The translations under genes and the position numbers were made by a program. 26,666 bases of DNA from assembly GCA_964371655.1 (NCBI GenBank), contig CAYJOD010000085.1, positions 1 to 26,666 on the forward strand. The letters are read 5' to 3'. This document shows, in pieces, positions 8,211 through 15,929 of this stretch; the stretch's first letter is position 1, and the number at the start of each line of letters is the position of its first letter. This DNA is from CAZGSN01 sp964371655 (GTDB lineage Bacteria > Desulfobacterota > Binatia > HRBIN30). The notes under the pieces were generated by a model. It had not been told where the DNA came from. It did not search any database and saw only the letters and a program-made list of their open reading frames with translations.

Positions 8211-9257
8211 TCAATGTGCGTCGCCAATGGTCTGATCGCCGGCGAGGTCTACCGGTGCCGCGGTGACCGGGCATAGTTCGTCCCATCCGAACAGCGCCGG
8301 GTACTCGACCCAAGGGCCTTCGCAGCGGTCGAAGTAGATGCAGGGCCGGCACATCTCTCCCTTGGCCTTGCCCTCGGTCTGGCGGTAGGCGGTGTAGTCG
8401 TCCAGGGTCACGTCGGCGTCGAATACCAGGGTGCGCGGAATGATCTGCTCCGCGACGTACGCCTCATAGCCGGGCAGGAAACAAAACGGGATCGCCTCCG
8501 TCATGCAACGCACACCGGCGCGGATCCCTACGTCGAGTCCGGCCTTCACAAACGGCATCACGTCGGTCTTGCGCGGCACCAGCCAGGAGGCGTTCTTGGC
8601 GGCGGTGCCGAGGATGTGAACGAACGCAAACTGGTACTGCATCACGCCGAGCTTCACCAGCAGGCGCGCAACATCGGGAAGCTCGCGATAGTTCACCGAG
8701 GTGATCACCGTGTTGAGGAGGACGCGTTGGTCGAGCCGCACCAGATTGCGAATTCCGGTCACCACCTGGCGGAAGGCGCCGGGTGCGCGTGTGAGTCGAT
8801 CGTGGGTCTCCGCCGTGGCGCCGTGGAGCGCCAGGGCGAACTCATTGGCGCCGGCGGCGATGGCTTCCTCGCAAAAGGGCAGGTGCGAGAACATTCGTCC
8901 ATTCGACTGGATCTGCACGCTCTCGTAGCCCATGCCGCGCGCTAAGCGCGCGACGTCGAGGACCGTGGCATGAATCGTTGGTTCGCCACCGGTGATGACG
9001 ATGCCCGAGGCGCCGCGCTGCCGGCCTTCCTCCAGATCGGCACGCGCCTGATCGAGGGGACGCGGCCCGTGTTGCGAGCGCTTCTCACCCTGCACGCAGA
9101 ACTCGCAGCGGTTGTTGCAGGCAAAGCCAATCTTGATGTCGATTCGCGACGCATGCACGTGCACCCCCGCGTTGCTGGCGTGGGTTGCGGGTGTCTTCGG
9201 AGCAGCCGGCGGCGTCGGGGCACCTCCATGTTCACGGCCTTCTTCCTGCATCGGCAT
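8211..9257 (-). CDS. Radical SAM protein with SPASM-like C-terminus, partner of HEXXH protein
   Basis: ATG 9257 gives 348 aa, with ATG 9251 two codons on as an alternative. The frame stays open upstream, but that part overlaps the preceding gene antisense to nothing recognisable. Cys47, Cys51 and Cys54 (FACNNRCEFC) are the cluster motif and TGGEP is at 89-93. FALALHGATAETHD is the usual core strand of this family. FCFLPGYE and CRPCIYFDRC (303-312), followed by FGWDELCPV, form the auxiliary-cluster signature shared with other radical SAM proteins here. The Ala/Pro/Thr-rich N-terminus holds a short HAS...VHVHAS stretch. It starts 74 bases after the hydroxylase-like gene, so the two are probably cotranscribed and act on the same peptide. 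Confidence 0.85.
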   Translation of the reverse strand: MPMQEEGREHGGAPTPPAAPKTPATHASNAGVHVHASRIDIKIGFACNNRCEFCVQGEKRSQHGPRPLDQARADLEEGRQRGASGIVITGGEPTIHATVLDVARLARGMGYESVQIQSNGRMFSHLPFCEEAIAAGANEFALALHGATAETHDRLTRAPGAFRQVVTGIRNLVRLDQRVLLNTVITSVNYRELPDVARLLVKLGVMQYQFAFVHILGTAAKNASWLVPRKTDVMPFVKAGLDVGIRAGVRCMTEAIPFCFLPGYEAYVAEQIIPRTLVFDADVTLDDYTAYRQTEGKAKGEMCRPCIYFDRCEGPWVEYPALFGWDELCPVTAAPVDLAGDQTIGDAH

Positions 9258-9331
9258 GACTTCTTTCTCGCTTGTGAGCAACGGAGTGTCAAACGTAATG
9301 TGAGCGGATCGGAAACTGCCGCGAAGCCCAG

Positions 9332-10696
9332 TCACGCCAGGTGAATTTCCGTCGGCGTGTTCTCGAGGCCACGGTCGGCGCGCTCGGCCAGGTGACGGCG
9401 TTCCATGGCCTCGAGCTCGTCGAACATGGCGCGTCCGGCGGGCGTGAAATCGGCGTGAGCGCGCAGCATCTCCATGCCCTCGTGGTTCTTCAAGTCGATC
9501 TCCGCCATGCGCCGCTCGAAGTCGGGCTGCCGCGCCGACGGGTGGTCGGCGTCGCGCATGCGGCGGTAGAGCTCGGCGACGGGGAGGAAGGCGTGTACGG
9601 CCAATAGAATCCCCCACAGTGGGCGCGGATCGGGGCGCACCGGGCTCTTGTAGAGCGGATGGAAGGCGTTGCTCAGATACTCGACGCTATAGGCCGAGAC
9701 GTTGAACTTGTTGTGCTGGAACTCGTGCACCACCGCCTCGGTCATGATCATCACGCTCGGGTGCAGGGTCAGATAGATGGTGCCGATCGCTTCGCGATAG
9801 GAGGCGGAAAGGTGGCGCTCGGCATCGTACCCGACCGGGACGATCTGGTGCAGCATGATCCGCATCTCCGCGAGCTCGCCCGGCATGAATTGCTCGATCA
9901 GCGCGAACGACTGGTCGAGAGTGCCGATCCATTCCGCCTGCGCGTGGCCGCCGAGGTCGATGTGGTTGCCGGCCTTGTCGGGGTGCGCCTCGAACGCGGC
10001 GATGGGGTTGTGATCGATGCTGGCAAAGGACGAGACCTTGCCGGTGCGCCAATAGCGCTGCTCGAAGCGGAAGCCGCGCGGATCGGCAGCGAGTGCGCGC
10101 CGCATGGCCTCGGGAGACACGGGTAGCCGCGCCAGCTCCACGCCACCGTCAATCGCGGCGACGTGGCTTGCCGAGAAGCGCAGACCGGTGGCGCCCGCTG
10201 GCGGGATGAGCTCGCCGCCGATCGCCAGGGTGGCCAGGCGTGGGGCGTCGTGCTCCCAGAGGATCGACTGCCCGTCGGGGATGAGCTGCCGCAGCGCCAT
10301 CTCCAAGAGCAGGTGCGGAATCATGCCCGCGGCGGCCTTGTCGATGCGCGCCTGAAATGCCGGCAACTCGTCGCGCAGCTCCACGCATTGCAGCGGCGTC
10401 CCCACCGTCGGTGCCGCGAAGCAGGCCAGTAGCGGTCGCTGGCCGCGCAGCAGCGTCTGCCGAACCAACGCCGCGATGCGTGCGTGCGTGGGGCGCAACT
10501 CAGCCGGCAGCTCCGAAGCGACGCCGAGAAAGCGTTGGCAACAGCTGGCGCGGTAACGCGTGTAGGCCACTGCGAGGGCACGGGTCTCGTCTGCGGGCTC
10601 GTTGGGGAGAACGAGCCCCGCACCCGTGACCTGGCTGAGCCCGCTACGAACGTTCGCCGGCGCATGGGTAGTTAGGGGTGGTTTGTTACTGCTCAC
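9332..10696 (-). CDS. HEXXH-motif protein, probable alpha-ketoglutarate-dependent peptide beta-hydroxylase
   Basis: The product is 454 aa from a GTG at 10696; gagggc lies about 14 bases upstream, so the start is moderately supported. The key feature is VVHEFQHNKF, giving H324-E-F-Q-H328, followed by SPVRPDPRPLWGILLAVHAF at about 351-370. This HEXXH-plus-RPxxG layout is that of the mod_HExxH domain, often fused or adjacent to FxsB-type radical SAM enzymes and since described as an alpha-ketoglutarate/HExxH peptide beta-hydroxylase superfamily. In that family the motif binds the iron of an oxygenase rather than a protease zinc. It leads the operon containing the radical SAM gene at 8211. Hydroxylation of the HGS repeat peptide (His or Ser beta-carbon) is inference. 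Confidence 0.8.
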   Translation of the reverse strand: MSSNKPPLTTHAPANVRSGLSQVTGAGLVLPNEPADETRALAVAYTRYRASCCQRFLGVASELPAELRPTHARIAALVRQTLLRGQRPLLACFAAPTVGTPLQCVELRDELPAFQARIDKAAAGMIPHLLLEMALRQLIPDGQSILWEHDAPRLATLAIGGELIPPAGATGLRFSASHVAAIDGGVELARLPVSPEAMRRALAADPRGFRFEQRYWRTGKVSSFASIDHNPIAAFEAHPDKAGNHIDLGGHAQAEWIGTLDQSFALIEQFMPGELAEMRIMLHQIVPVGYDAERHLSASYREAIGTIYLTLHPSVMIMTEAVVHEFQHNKFNVSAYSVEYLSNAFHPLYKSPVRPDPRPLWGILLAVHAFLPVAELYRRMRDADHPSARQPDFERRMAEIDLKNHEGMEMLRAHADFTPAGRAMFDELEAMERRHLAERADRGLENTPTEIHLA

Positions 10697-10780
10697 GGCT
10701 CTGTAACGCCCTCGTTGGCGAGAAGATCAACGTAGAGCATCGAGTGCCCGGCGTCGAGTCCGGTGCTGGCAAGGCAGGAA

Positions 10781-10837
10781 ACGCAGCCGCCGTCGCCCCC
10801 CGTCCGCCGAAGCCGAAAGGCCAAGGAGGAAGACGGT
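10781..10837 (+). repeat. Direct repeat, left copy, flanking HepT/MntA
   Basis: The segment begins acgcagccgccgtcgcccc and ends ccaaggaggaagacggt. It aligns with 11697-11783 at both ends but lacks about 30 internal bases of that copy. It lies in the 216-base gap between the hydroxylase-like gene and hepT, which otherwise shows no gene. Confidence 0.6.
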
Positions 10838-10912
10838 GGTTGTCAGGTGGAATGGCAAACGCCTTACGCCACGCTGTTGGCGAGCGCGGCTACGTTTCTA
10901 AGCGCGATGAGA

Positions 10913-11326
10913 TTACGAACTCGTGTCCGTGCCATCTTGTGGCAGGCGCCGGCGAAGCGTTGCCAGTGCACGCTCCAGTTCCGGGAAGTTGAGGCGCACT
11001 CGTTCGTAGATCTCGCGGGCCAGCGCCTTGTCGTAGGCATGCGAGGTTTGATTACGGTCGCGCAGCATGTCGAGCCACGCGGTTTCGTCGGTAAGCCAAC
11101 CGACCTGGTAGGCTTGCTGCAGGGTCTCGCGTGGCGTCGATGTTTCGATGCCTTCGTAGGCGAGCAGGCGCTTGAGTGCTTTCCAGAAGAGCTCGATGGT
11201 GAACTCAAAGCGTTGGATGGTTCCGTCGATGGCGAGCGAATTCGCAGTCGGCTCGGCCAGCGCTTCTCGGAGTCTTTCGAGTGCATCGGCGAGTTGCTGG
11301 AAAACACGATGCAGCTCAGCGCTCAA
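10913..11326 (-). CDS. hepT: HepT-type HEPN toxin / nucleotidyltransferase substrate-binding protein
   Basis: A TTG at 11326 gives 137 aa, the usual length for the family. It has a GGGCGGG stretch upstream and an 11-base overlap with the mntA-like stop. The open frame extends to an ATG at 11395 (160 aa), which would overlap the partner by 80 bases. The helical sequence ends in R91-NQTS-H96-A-Y98, the RX4HXY motif of HEPN RNases. With the adjacent MNT protein this is a HepT/MntA type VII toxin-antitoxin module, in which MntA AMPylates HepT at the motif Tyr. It also resembles the HI0074 family. Confidence 0.85.
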   Translation of the reverse strand: MSAELHRVFQQLADALERLREALAEPTANSLAIDGTIQRFEFTIELFWKALKRLLAYEGIETSTPRETLQQAYQVGWLTDETAWLDMLRDRNQTSHAYDKALAREIYERVRLNFPELERALATLRRRLPQDGTDTSS

Positions 11327-11606
11327 AGAGAACCCGCCCTTCTTTTTGGATCGAAGCTCGGAGTGACCGCGACGCTTCTTCGAGACGGACGACATCGATG
11401 GGCAGCAGCGTATCGGCTTCTTCCACTAGGTGACACATATCGAGCCACTCTCTGCGAGTCGCTGCTGGTGCTTCGATGGCAAGATCGATGTCGGAGCGTT
11501 GGCGCGCATCGCCGCGGGCGCGGGAGCCAAATAGCCAGACCCGTCTGACGTGCGGTTGCTCGGCGAGTTGCCGGACGAGGTGCCGTAGGGCCGGGTGGAC
11601 AGGCAT
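11316..11606 (-). CDS. mntA: MntA-type minimal nucleotidyltransferase antitoxin
   Basis: The product is 96 aa. FGSRARGDARQRSDIDLAIE contains G27-S28, then ten residues, then D39-x-D41, the GSX10DXD signature of minimal nucleotidyltransferases; D71 (LPIDVV) is the likely third metal ligand. It precedes and overlaps hepT, the standard order for this toxin-antitoxin pair. The pair is cargo unrelated to the peptide pathway by family, but may stabilise the locus. Confidence 0.9.
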   Translation of the reverse strand: MPVHPALRHLVRQLAEQPHVRRVWLFGSRARGDARQRSDIDLAIEAPAATRREWLDMCHLVEEADTLLPIDVVRLEEASRSLRASIQKEGRVLFER

Positions 11607-11696
11607 GCTTGATTTCGTACTCCACTCGTATCAAATCGTCCAGCGCTCTACGCGGGTTTTGAGCAGGCTTGGTCTCTCGAGCGAGAAACGTGCAAA

Positions 11697-11783
11697 CGTA
11701 GCCGCCGTCGCCCTCGTCCTCCGGAGCCGAGCGGCGTAGGAGGATCCGTCCGTCGAAGCCGAAGGGCGAAGGAGGAAGACGGT
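11697..11783 (+). repeat. Direct repeat, right copy, flanking HepT/MntA
   Basis: It begins acgtagccgccgtcgccc and ends gcgaaggaggaagacggt, matching 10781-10837 in the same orientation with an extra internal block of about 30 bases. The two copies bracket hepT/mntA. The sequence looks like a dispersed intergenic repeat family; genome copy number is not visible here. Confidence 0.6.
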
Positions 11784-11873
11784 TGCGCTCGACCCCTTCC
11801 GCAGTTGCCTTGATGCGTAGCGGGTCTACAATCACTGCCACGCTGTGCTACGAGGCAAGCAAGAGGAATCGAA

Positions 11874-12104
11874 ATGACGCACGTGGTCGCCCTTGAATTG
11901 GAAATGCCTGACGACCTTGCCCGTTTTCGCTTGCCGCCTGCCGTGAATAGACGATTGCAGGGATTGCTCGATCGTCAGGACGGGGGTGAGCGACTGAGCT
12001 CCGCTGAGCGCAAGGAAGCCGAAGGGCTCGTGAATCTGGCCGAGTTGCTGACGCTCCTGCGGTTACGCGTCGGGCGGGCTAAGAGACCGGCCAAGCGGCG
12101 GTGA
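11874..12104 (+). CDS. Small protein coupled to HNH endonuclease
   Basis: The 76-aa product contains ERLSSAERKEAEGLVNLAELL and ends in a basic tail. Its TGA overlaps the GTG start of the HNH gene (GTGA). Small proteins with an LSxxERxExxxLV motif commonly sit directly upstream of HNH nucleases of this size, possibly as an antitoxin or partner; that role is inference. Confidence 0.75.
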   Translation: MTHVVALELEMPDDLARFRLPPAVNRRLQGLLDRQDGGERLSSAERKEAEGLVNLAELLTLLRLRVGRAKRPAKRR

Positions 12105-12526
12105 ACGAGATTCCGGTCCGACTGCGCCGTAGTGTACGAGCGCGCGCTGCAAGTCGCTGCGAGTACTGCGGGCTCTCGCAGCAGGGACAGGAAGCCACGT
12201 TTCACATCGACCACATCACCCCCAAGCACAGCGGAGGTCTCACGGAGAGTGACAATCTTGCGTTGGCCTGTGTATCCTGTTCCCTGCGCAAGGAAGCTCG
12301 CCGGGTGGCCGTGGACCCCGCTACCGGCCGAATCGCTGCTCTCTTTCATCCGCGCCGCCAGCGCTGGGTAGACCACTTTCGCTGGGACGGCGGCTACATT
12401 GTCGGCATTTCGCCCACAGGGCGGGCCACGGTCGCTGCGCTCCGCATGAACCGTCCGTTGATCCTCGGGATCCGAGAGGAGGAGGCCTTGCGTGGCAGGC
12501 ATCCGCCTCCCGGGCATCGGAGCTAG
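12101..12526 (+). CDS. HNH endonuclease
   Basis: The 141-aa product starts at GTG, overlapping the upstream stop by four bases. CEYCG (Cys20, Cys23) and CVSC (Cys57, Cys60) form the zinc pair, and HIDHITPKHSGG (His35-Asp37-His38, His43) with Asn52 gives the HNH active site. It is a stand-alone nuclease of the short HNH type. It probably belongs to an accessory island with the HepT/MntA pair rather than to the peptide pathway. Confidence 0.9.
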   Translation: MNEIPVRLRRSVRARAASRCEYCGLSQQGQEATFHIDHITPKHSGGLTESDNLALACVSCSLRKEARRVAVDPATGRIAALFHPRRQRWVDHFRWDGGYIVGISPTGRATVAALRMNRPLILGIREEEALRGRHPPPGHRS

Positions 12527-12569
12527 CGAGCGCGCCGCAGCCGGCACGACAGATCCTTTGCTCCTCCGC

Positions 12570-14102
12570 TCAGCCCGACAGGATGATGAAGTGTTCGAGC
12601 TGGCGGTTGGTCGTCCACAGGCGAAACATCTCCATGTCGCGTTCGTCGGCCGATTCCAGCTTGTGCATCACGTAGTCGAAGATCGACTTGTGCTTCTTGC
12701 ACCACATCGAGTCGCGCATGTGCCCGTGCAGGCTACCTTGGGTCTTGTAGTTGTACTCGACCTGCTGCCCGCACCACTGCTTGTAGACGCAGCTGACGCA
12801 GTCAGGTTGGCCGTCGTTGAGACCCGCCATCACCAGGGCGCGGGTCGACGCATTGTTCATCAGGTCGTGGTAGCTGTCGTAGACGGTGCCGATCTTGAAC
12901 ATGTCGTCGCCCATCGCGGCGACGAAGCGTCCCTCGTCGGACGAGTAGATACTGCCATCCGGCGCGTAGCCCAGCTGCCCGATGCAGGCGCCGCCGGGGA
13001 TGCGCAGGTCGAGGTAGTTCGGCTCCTCGTCGACCAGGATCTTGTTGAGCATGATCGCCACGTGGCGCTCCATCACCTGCACGCCCTGATGGTTGAGCTC
13101 GATGATGTAATCGACGGCGTTGGCGAAGAATTCCAGGAACTCGTCCATCGAATACCCAAGCGTCTTGGCGCTCTTGGCGGCAAAGCCGAAGGGGTCGAGC
13201 TTGCGAAGGAAGATGGCGCGGCAGCCGACCTCGACGTACTGGTCGACCACGTCCTTCCAGCGGCCGAGGGCGGGCTTGGTGATCGTCGGCAGGGCCTCAA
13301 TGCGGTAGTGCTGGGGATCCAGACCGAGATCGACGTAGCGCTGATTGATCTTCTTCATCCATGCGATGGCGTTTGCGTGGCTGTTACCGCCGCGGAAGAT
13401 ACGCACCAGATTGTGTAGATCCTCCGGTCCGTCGAGACTGGTGCACAGCTGCACCCGGTGCCCGATCAAGTAATCGAGCTTGTCGTCATCCATGAGCGAC
13501 AGGTTGGTCACCAAGGAGAACGACAAGACCTTCTTGGCGACGGCATTCTTCTGCAGGGCGTACTCGATGACGTGTTGCAGCACCTCCCAATTCGCCGTCG
13601 GCTCGCCGCCCTGGAACTCGATCGTCAACCCGTGGGCGGTGGTCTGGAAGGCGATGTCGACGGCGTGCTCCGCCACCTCGATCGACATGTCGGTATCGGT
13701 GCGCTCCATGCCGACGATCGAGCTGTGACAATACTGGCAACCGTGGTTGCAGCGGTGCGTGAGCACCAGGGCGTGCAGGGTCGGGCCGTAGTACAGGTAA
13801 TCTTTCCTGCGATTCCAGCGGATGGCCTGCGTGCGTAGATCCACCTCGCAGGCGACGAGGTTGGCGCCTTTGAGCTTCTCGTAAAGCGGCTCGCCAGGTC
13901 GTGGCCGACCCTCCACCAGATCGCGGAACTCGTCCTTGCTGAGAAGCAACCAATCGCCGAAGTCGTTGGTGACCAGCACCTTCTGTCCGATCATGCGCTG
14001 GTTGTAAGGAACGGCAAAATCGGGCTGCCAACGCTCCGGGCTGGAGAGTTGCGTGAAGTCGACTTGGCGTCCGCGTGGCAGCAGCGCTTGCGTCGCAGTC
14101 AT
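12570..14102 (-). CDS. hxsB-like: HxsB-like radical SAM/SPASM peptide maturase 2
   Basis: The product is 510 aa; ATG 14102 has GAGG a few bases upstream and overlaps the HxsD-like stop (ATGA). KVLVTNDFGDWLLL at 41-54 is the HxsB N-terminal signature. Cys118, Cys122 and Cys125 (HRCNHGCQYC) bind the cluster; FQGGEP follows. In the SPASM part it keeps GGACIG, CVSCVYKQWC and a final WCKKH Cys. Ser replaces Cys in GSIYSSDEGR, and Gln replaces the last Cys of the CxxCx5CxxC block (CGQQVEYN). It therefore has fewer auxiliary-cluster ligands than maturase 1. It is the last gene of the long minus-strand block and is directly coupled to the two HxsD-like genes. Confidence 0.85.
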   Translation of the reverse strand: MTATQALLPRGRQVDFTQLSSPERWQPDFAVPYNQRMIGQKVLVTNDFGDWLLLSKDEFRDLVEGRPRPGEPLYEKLKGANLVACEVDLRTQAIRWNRRKDYLYYGPTLHALVLTHRCNHGCQYCHSSIVGMERTDTDMSIEVAEHAVDIAFQTTAHGLTIEFQGGEPTANWEVLQHVIEYALQKNAVAKKVLSFSLVTNLSLMDDDKLDYLIGHRVQLCTSLDGPEDLHNLVRIFRGGNSHANAIAWMKKINQRYVDLGLDPQHYRIEALPTITKPALGRWKDVVDQYVEVGCRAIFLRKLDPFGFAAKSAKTLGYSMDEFLEFFANAVDYIIELNHQGVQVMERHVAIMLNKILVDEEPNYLDLRIPGGACIGQLGYAPDGSIYSSDEGRFVAAMGDDMFKIGTVYDSYHDLMNNASTRALVMAGLNDGQPDCVSCVYKQWCGQQVEYNYKTQGSLHGHMRDSMWCKKHKSIFDYVMHKLESADERDMEMFRLWTTNRQLEHFIILSG

Positions 14103-14329
14103 TGCAAACCTCGGGTGATGGTATTGGCGAGGGCGAAGTTGCAGAACTCGGCGACGACGTCACCTGCGACGTCGGCGTTAATGTTGGAGACTTCGACGAT
14201 GTAGTGATCGTCATCACGGTGCACGGCGAAGGAGGCGAAGTCGGCGAAGGTGGAGGCCGCGTCGGCAATTGCTTCCTCGCTGTAGAGCGCATGGTGCAAC
14301 TTCATGGTCGTGGGTGTGATTGGAGTCAT
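14099..14329 (-). CDS. hxsD-like: Short HxsD-like protein
   Basis: The product is 76 aa from ATG 14329; ATG 14305 would remove eight residues. LYSEEAIADAASTFADFASF and the C-terminal EFCNFALANTITR align with the LYPxExI and EFxNELLxxxLR regions of HxsD proteins and of the larger neighbour at 14345. It lies 15 bases after that gene and overlaps maturase 2 by four bases. HxsD function is not established; a substrate-binding or recognition role for the maturase is a reasonable inference. Confidence 0.7.
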   Translation of the reverse strand: MTPITPTTMKLHHALYSEEAIADAASTFADFASFAVHRDDDHYIVEVSNINADVAGDVVAEFCNFALANTITRGLQ

Positions 14330-14344
14330 GGCTGCCGTCTCGGT

Positions 14345-14797
14345 TCAGGCATCTTCTTTCTTGTTCTCCCAGGGCGTCGCGATGCTGAGCGGATCGTCGA
14401 GGAAGTCCATGGCGTCATCGACAGCTTCCTCAAGAGCGGTCGGCACGGCGTCGTCCAGTTCCTCGTCGGCAAAACCTACGGCGCCGGTGATGGCCAGGGC
14501 CGTAACCTGCTCGATGATCTTCTGATTCGCCTTCACGACTCGATGGCGTAGGGCTTGGGCCAATAGCTCATTCTCGAATTCGCCCGCCATCGCTCGCAGC
14601 GTCGCTTCATCCTGAGGCTGCTTGCCGCGCAGGTGTACGACGAAGCGCTCGCCGGCGCGGTCGAGGAGCACATAGGCGCGGTCGAGAAACACGTACGCCG
14701 CGGCATAGAGGACGTCGCGTGGGTACAAGTCGTCATTGAGGGAGATGGTCATCGTCGACGCGTTGGCGTCGAGCGTCTCGATTTGTGTTTGTGTCAT
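14345..14797 (-). CDS. hxsD-like: HxsD-like protein
   Basis: The product is 150 aa; ATG 14797 follows AGGAG. DDLYPRDVLYAAAYVFLDRAYVLL and GEFENELLAQALRHRVV match the pattern of His-Xaa-Ser system protein HxsD (family hallmark xNELLxxxLR). An acidic C-terminal extension of about 45 residues (DEELDDAVP..DDAMDFLDD) is absent from the short neighbour. It heads the hxsD-hxsD-hxsB-like trio. 154 bases separate it from the radical SAM gene upstream, so a promoter of its own is possible. Confidence 0.75.
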   Translation of the reverse strand: MTQTQIETLDANASTMTISLNDDLYPRDVLYAAAYVFLDRAYVLLDRAGERFVVHLRGKQPQDEATLRAMAGEFENELLAQALRHRVVKANQKIIEQVTALAITGAVGFADEELDDAVPTALEEAVDDAMDFLDDPLSIATPWENKKEDA

Positions 14798-14951
14798 AGC
14801 TCGTCTCCTGAAGCGTTCATTCGGGGGCGCTCAGCGCCGGCACTGGTTCCGCGGCCGTTCCGGTGCACGCCCAGGGCCTGCGGATGCCTCGCTCTCGCCG
14901 GCGCCGCACGTTGTTGAGGAGGCAGCTTGCCGAGCCGCCGCGGCGACACCT

Positions 14952-15926
14952 TCAAGCTGCTGTCGTCGGCGCCTGCTCGGATGAAGCCTCCGTATGATCA
15001 TGAACCTGTGGCCGTAGCTCCGCATCGCCGTAGCGATCGAGGTAGTCGGTACGCACGCCTAGACATACTCCGTGCTGGTGCCGACAGCCCTCGCATTTCG
15101 CGGTGTAGGTGCTCGGGGAAATCTTCGATTCCCAAAGGGCAAACGACGTGCGCGGCGTGATCACCAAGACTCTGTCTTCGCGTAGGTCGGCGACGTGGTC
15201 TTCATAGCCTGGCAACATGCAGCGCGGGATGTGGCGCGAGCGCACGGTTACGCCCAATTTCTTGCCGCGTTCGAAGGCGGCAAAGATCCCGTCCCGCATC
15301 TCGCTGACCCGCAACAGCGACGCCAGGTTGTCGCGATTGCGATCCGAGAGCGACACTAGCCAAAGGTTGAACGTCTCGATGCCCAGGCCGGCCCAGTACT
15401 CGACGATATCGGCGAGGTGCATCCACGTATCGTTCTTGATGATCAGATCGCCTACGGGCTTGTGCCCCAACGCGTGCAGATGGCGCACGCCTTGCGTGAC
15501 CAGCTGCAGAGCGCCGGGCTTCCCCATGATCTTTTCGTAGAGCGCGTCGTTGTGCGCCATGAACGAAATGTGGAAGTCGTTGACGCCGGCGTCGCTCGCC
15601 TCCTCGGCAAAGGACCGATACGAATACATCAAGCCGTTGGATTGCACCTTGATGGAGCGGTAGCCGCGATCGCGACACCAACGCACCAACGGCAGCAGGC
15701 CGCGCCGAATGGTCGGCTCGCCGCCGCCGAAGCTCGCCTTGGTGGCGCCGCGCGCGCGTGCTTCGCTCAGCTGCGCCATCGCGGCGGCGGTCGCCATGCC
15801 TTCTTGGCGCATCTCGTCGGTGATCGAGCAATAGTCGCACTGCACGTTGCAGGCGTAGCCGATCATCACGTCGATGAGCACATCGGCGTAGTCGAAATAC
15901 TCGTCGCCAAGTTTGACCTGGGCCAT
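14952..15926 (-). CDS. Radical SAM protein with auxiliary-cluster C-terminus
   Basis: The product is 324 aa. Cys26, Cys30 and Cys33 (YACNVQCDYC) are the cluster motif, GGGEP is at 67-71, and RCMLPGYEDHV plus CEGCRHQHGVC (278-288) with RYGDAELRP form the shared C-terminal signature, here with six rather than five residues in the last gap. It begins three bases after the stop of the 770-aa protein gene, with no strong ribosome site, so it is probably translationally coupled. Peptide modification in the same pathway is inference from context. Confidence 0.85.
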   Translation of the reverse strand: MAQVKLGDEYFDYADVLIDVMIGYACNVQCDYCSITDEMRQEGMATAAAMAQLSEARARGATKASFGGGEPTIRRGLLPLVRWCRDRGYRSIKVQSNGLMYSYRSFAEEASDAGVNDFHISFMAHNDALYEKIMGKPGALQLVTQGVRHLHALGHKPVGDLIIKNDTWMHLADIVEYWAGLGIETFNLWLVSLSDRNRDNLASLLRVSEMRDGIFAAFERGKKLGVTVRSRHIPRCMLPGYEDHVADLREDRVLVITPRTSFALWESKISPSTYTAKCEGCRHQHGVCLGVRTDYLDRYGDAELRPQVHDHTEASSEQAPTTAA

Positions 15927-15929
15927 CGC

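Noticed and set aside
9332..10696. Zinc metalloprotease assignment from the HEXXH motif.
   Set aside because: The segment after the motif and the radical SAM neighbour fit the HExxH peptide hydroxylase family better; no pro-region or signal peptide is seen.
12492..13418. 308-codon plus-strand frame opposite HxsB-like maturase 2.
   Set aside because: It is antisense to a gene with clear radical SAM and SPASM motifs; the high GC content opens long shadow frames.
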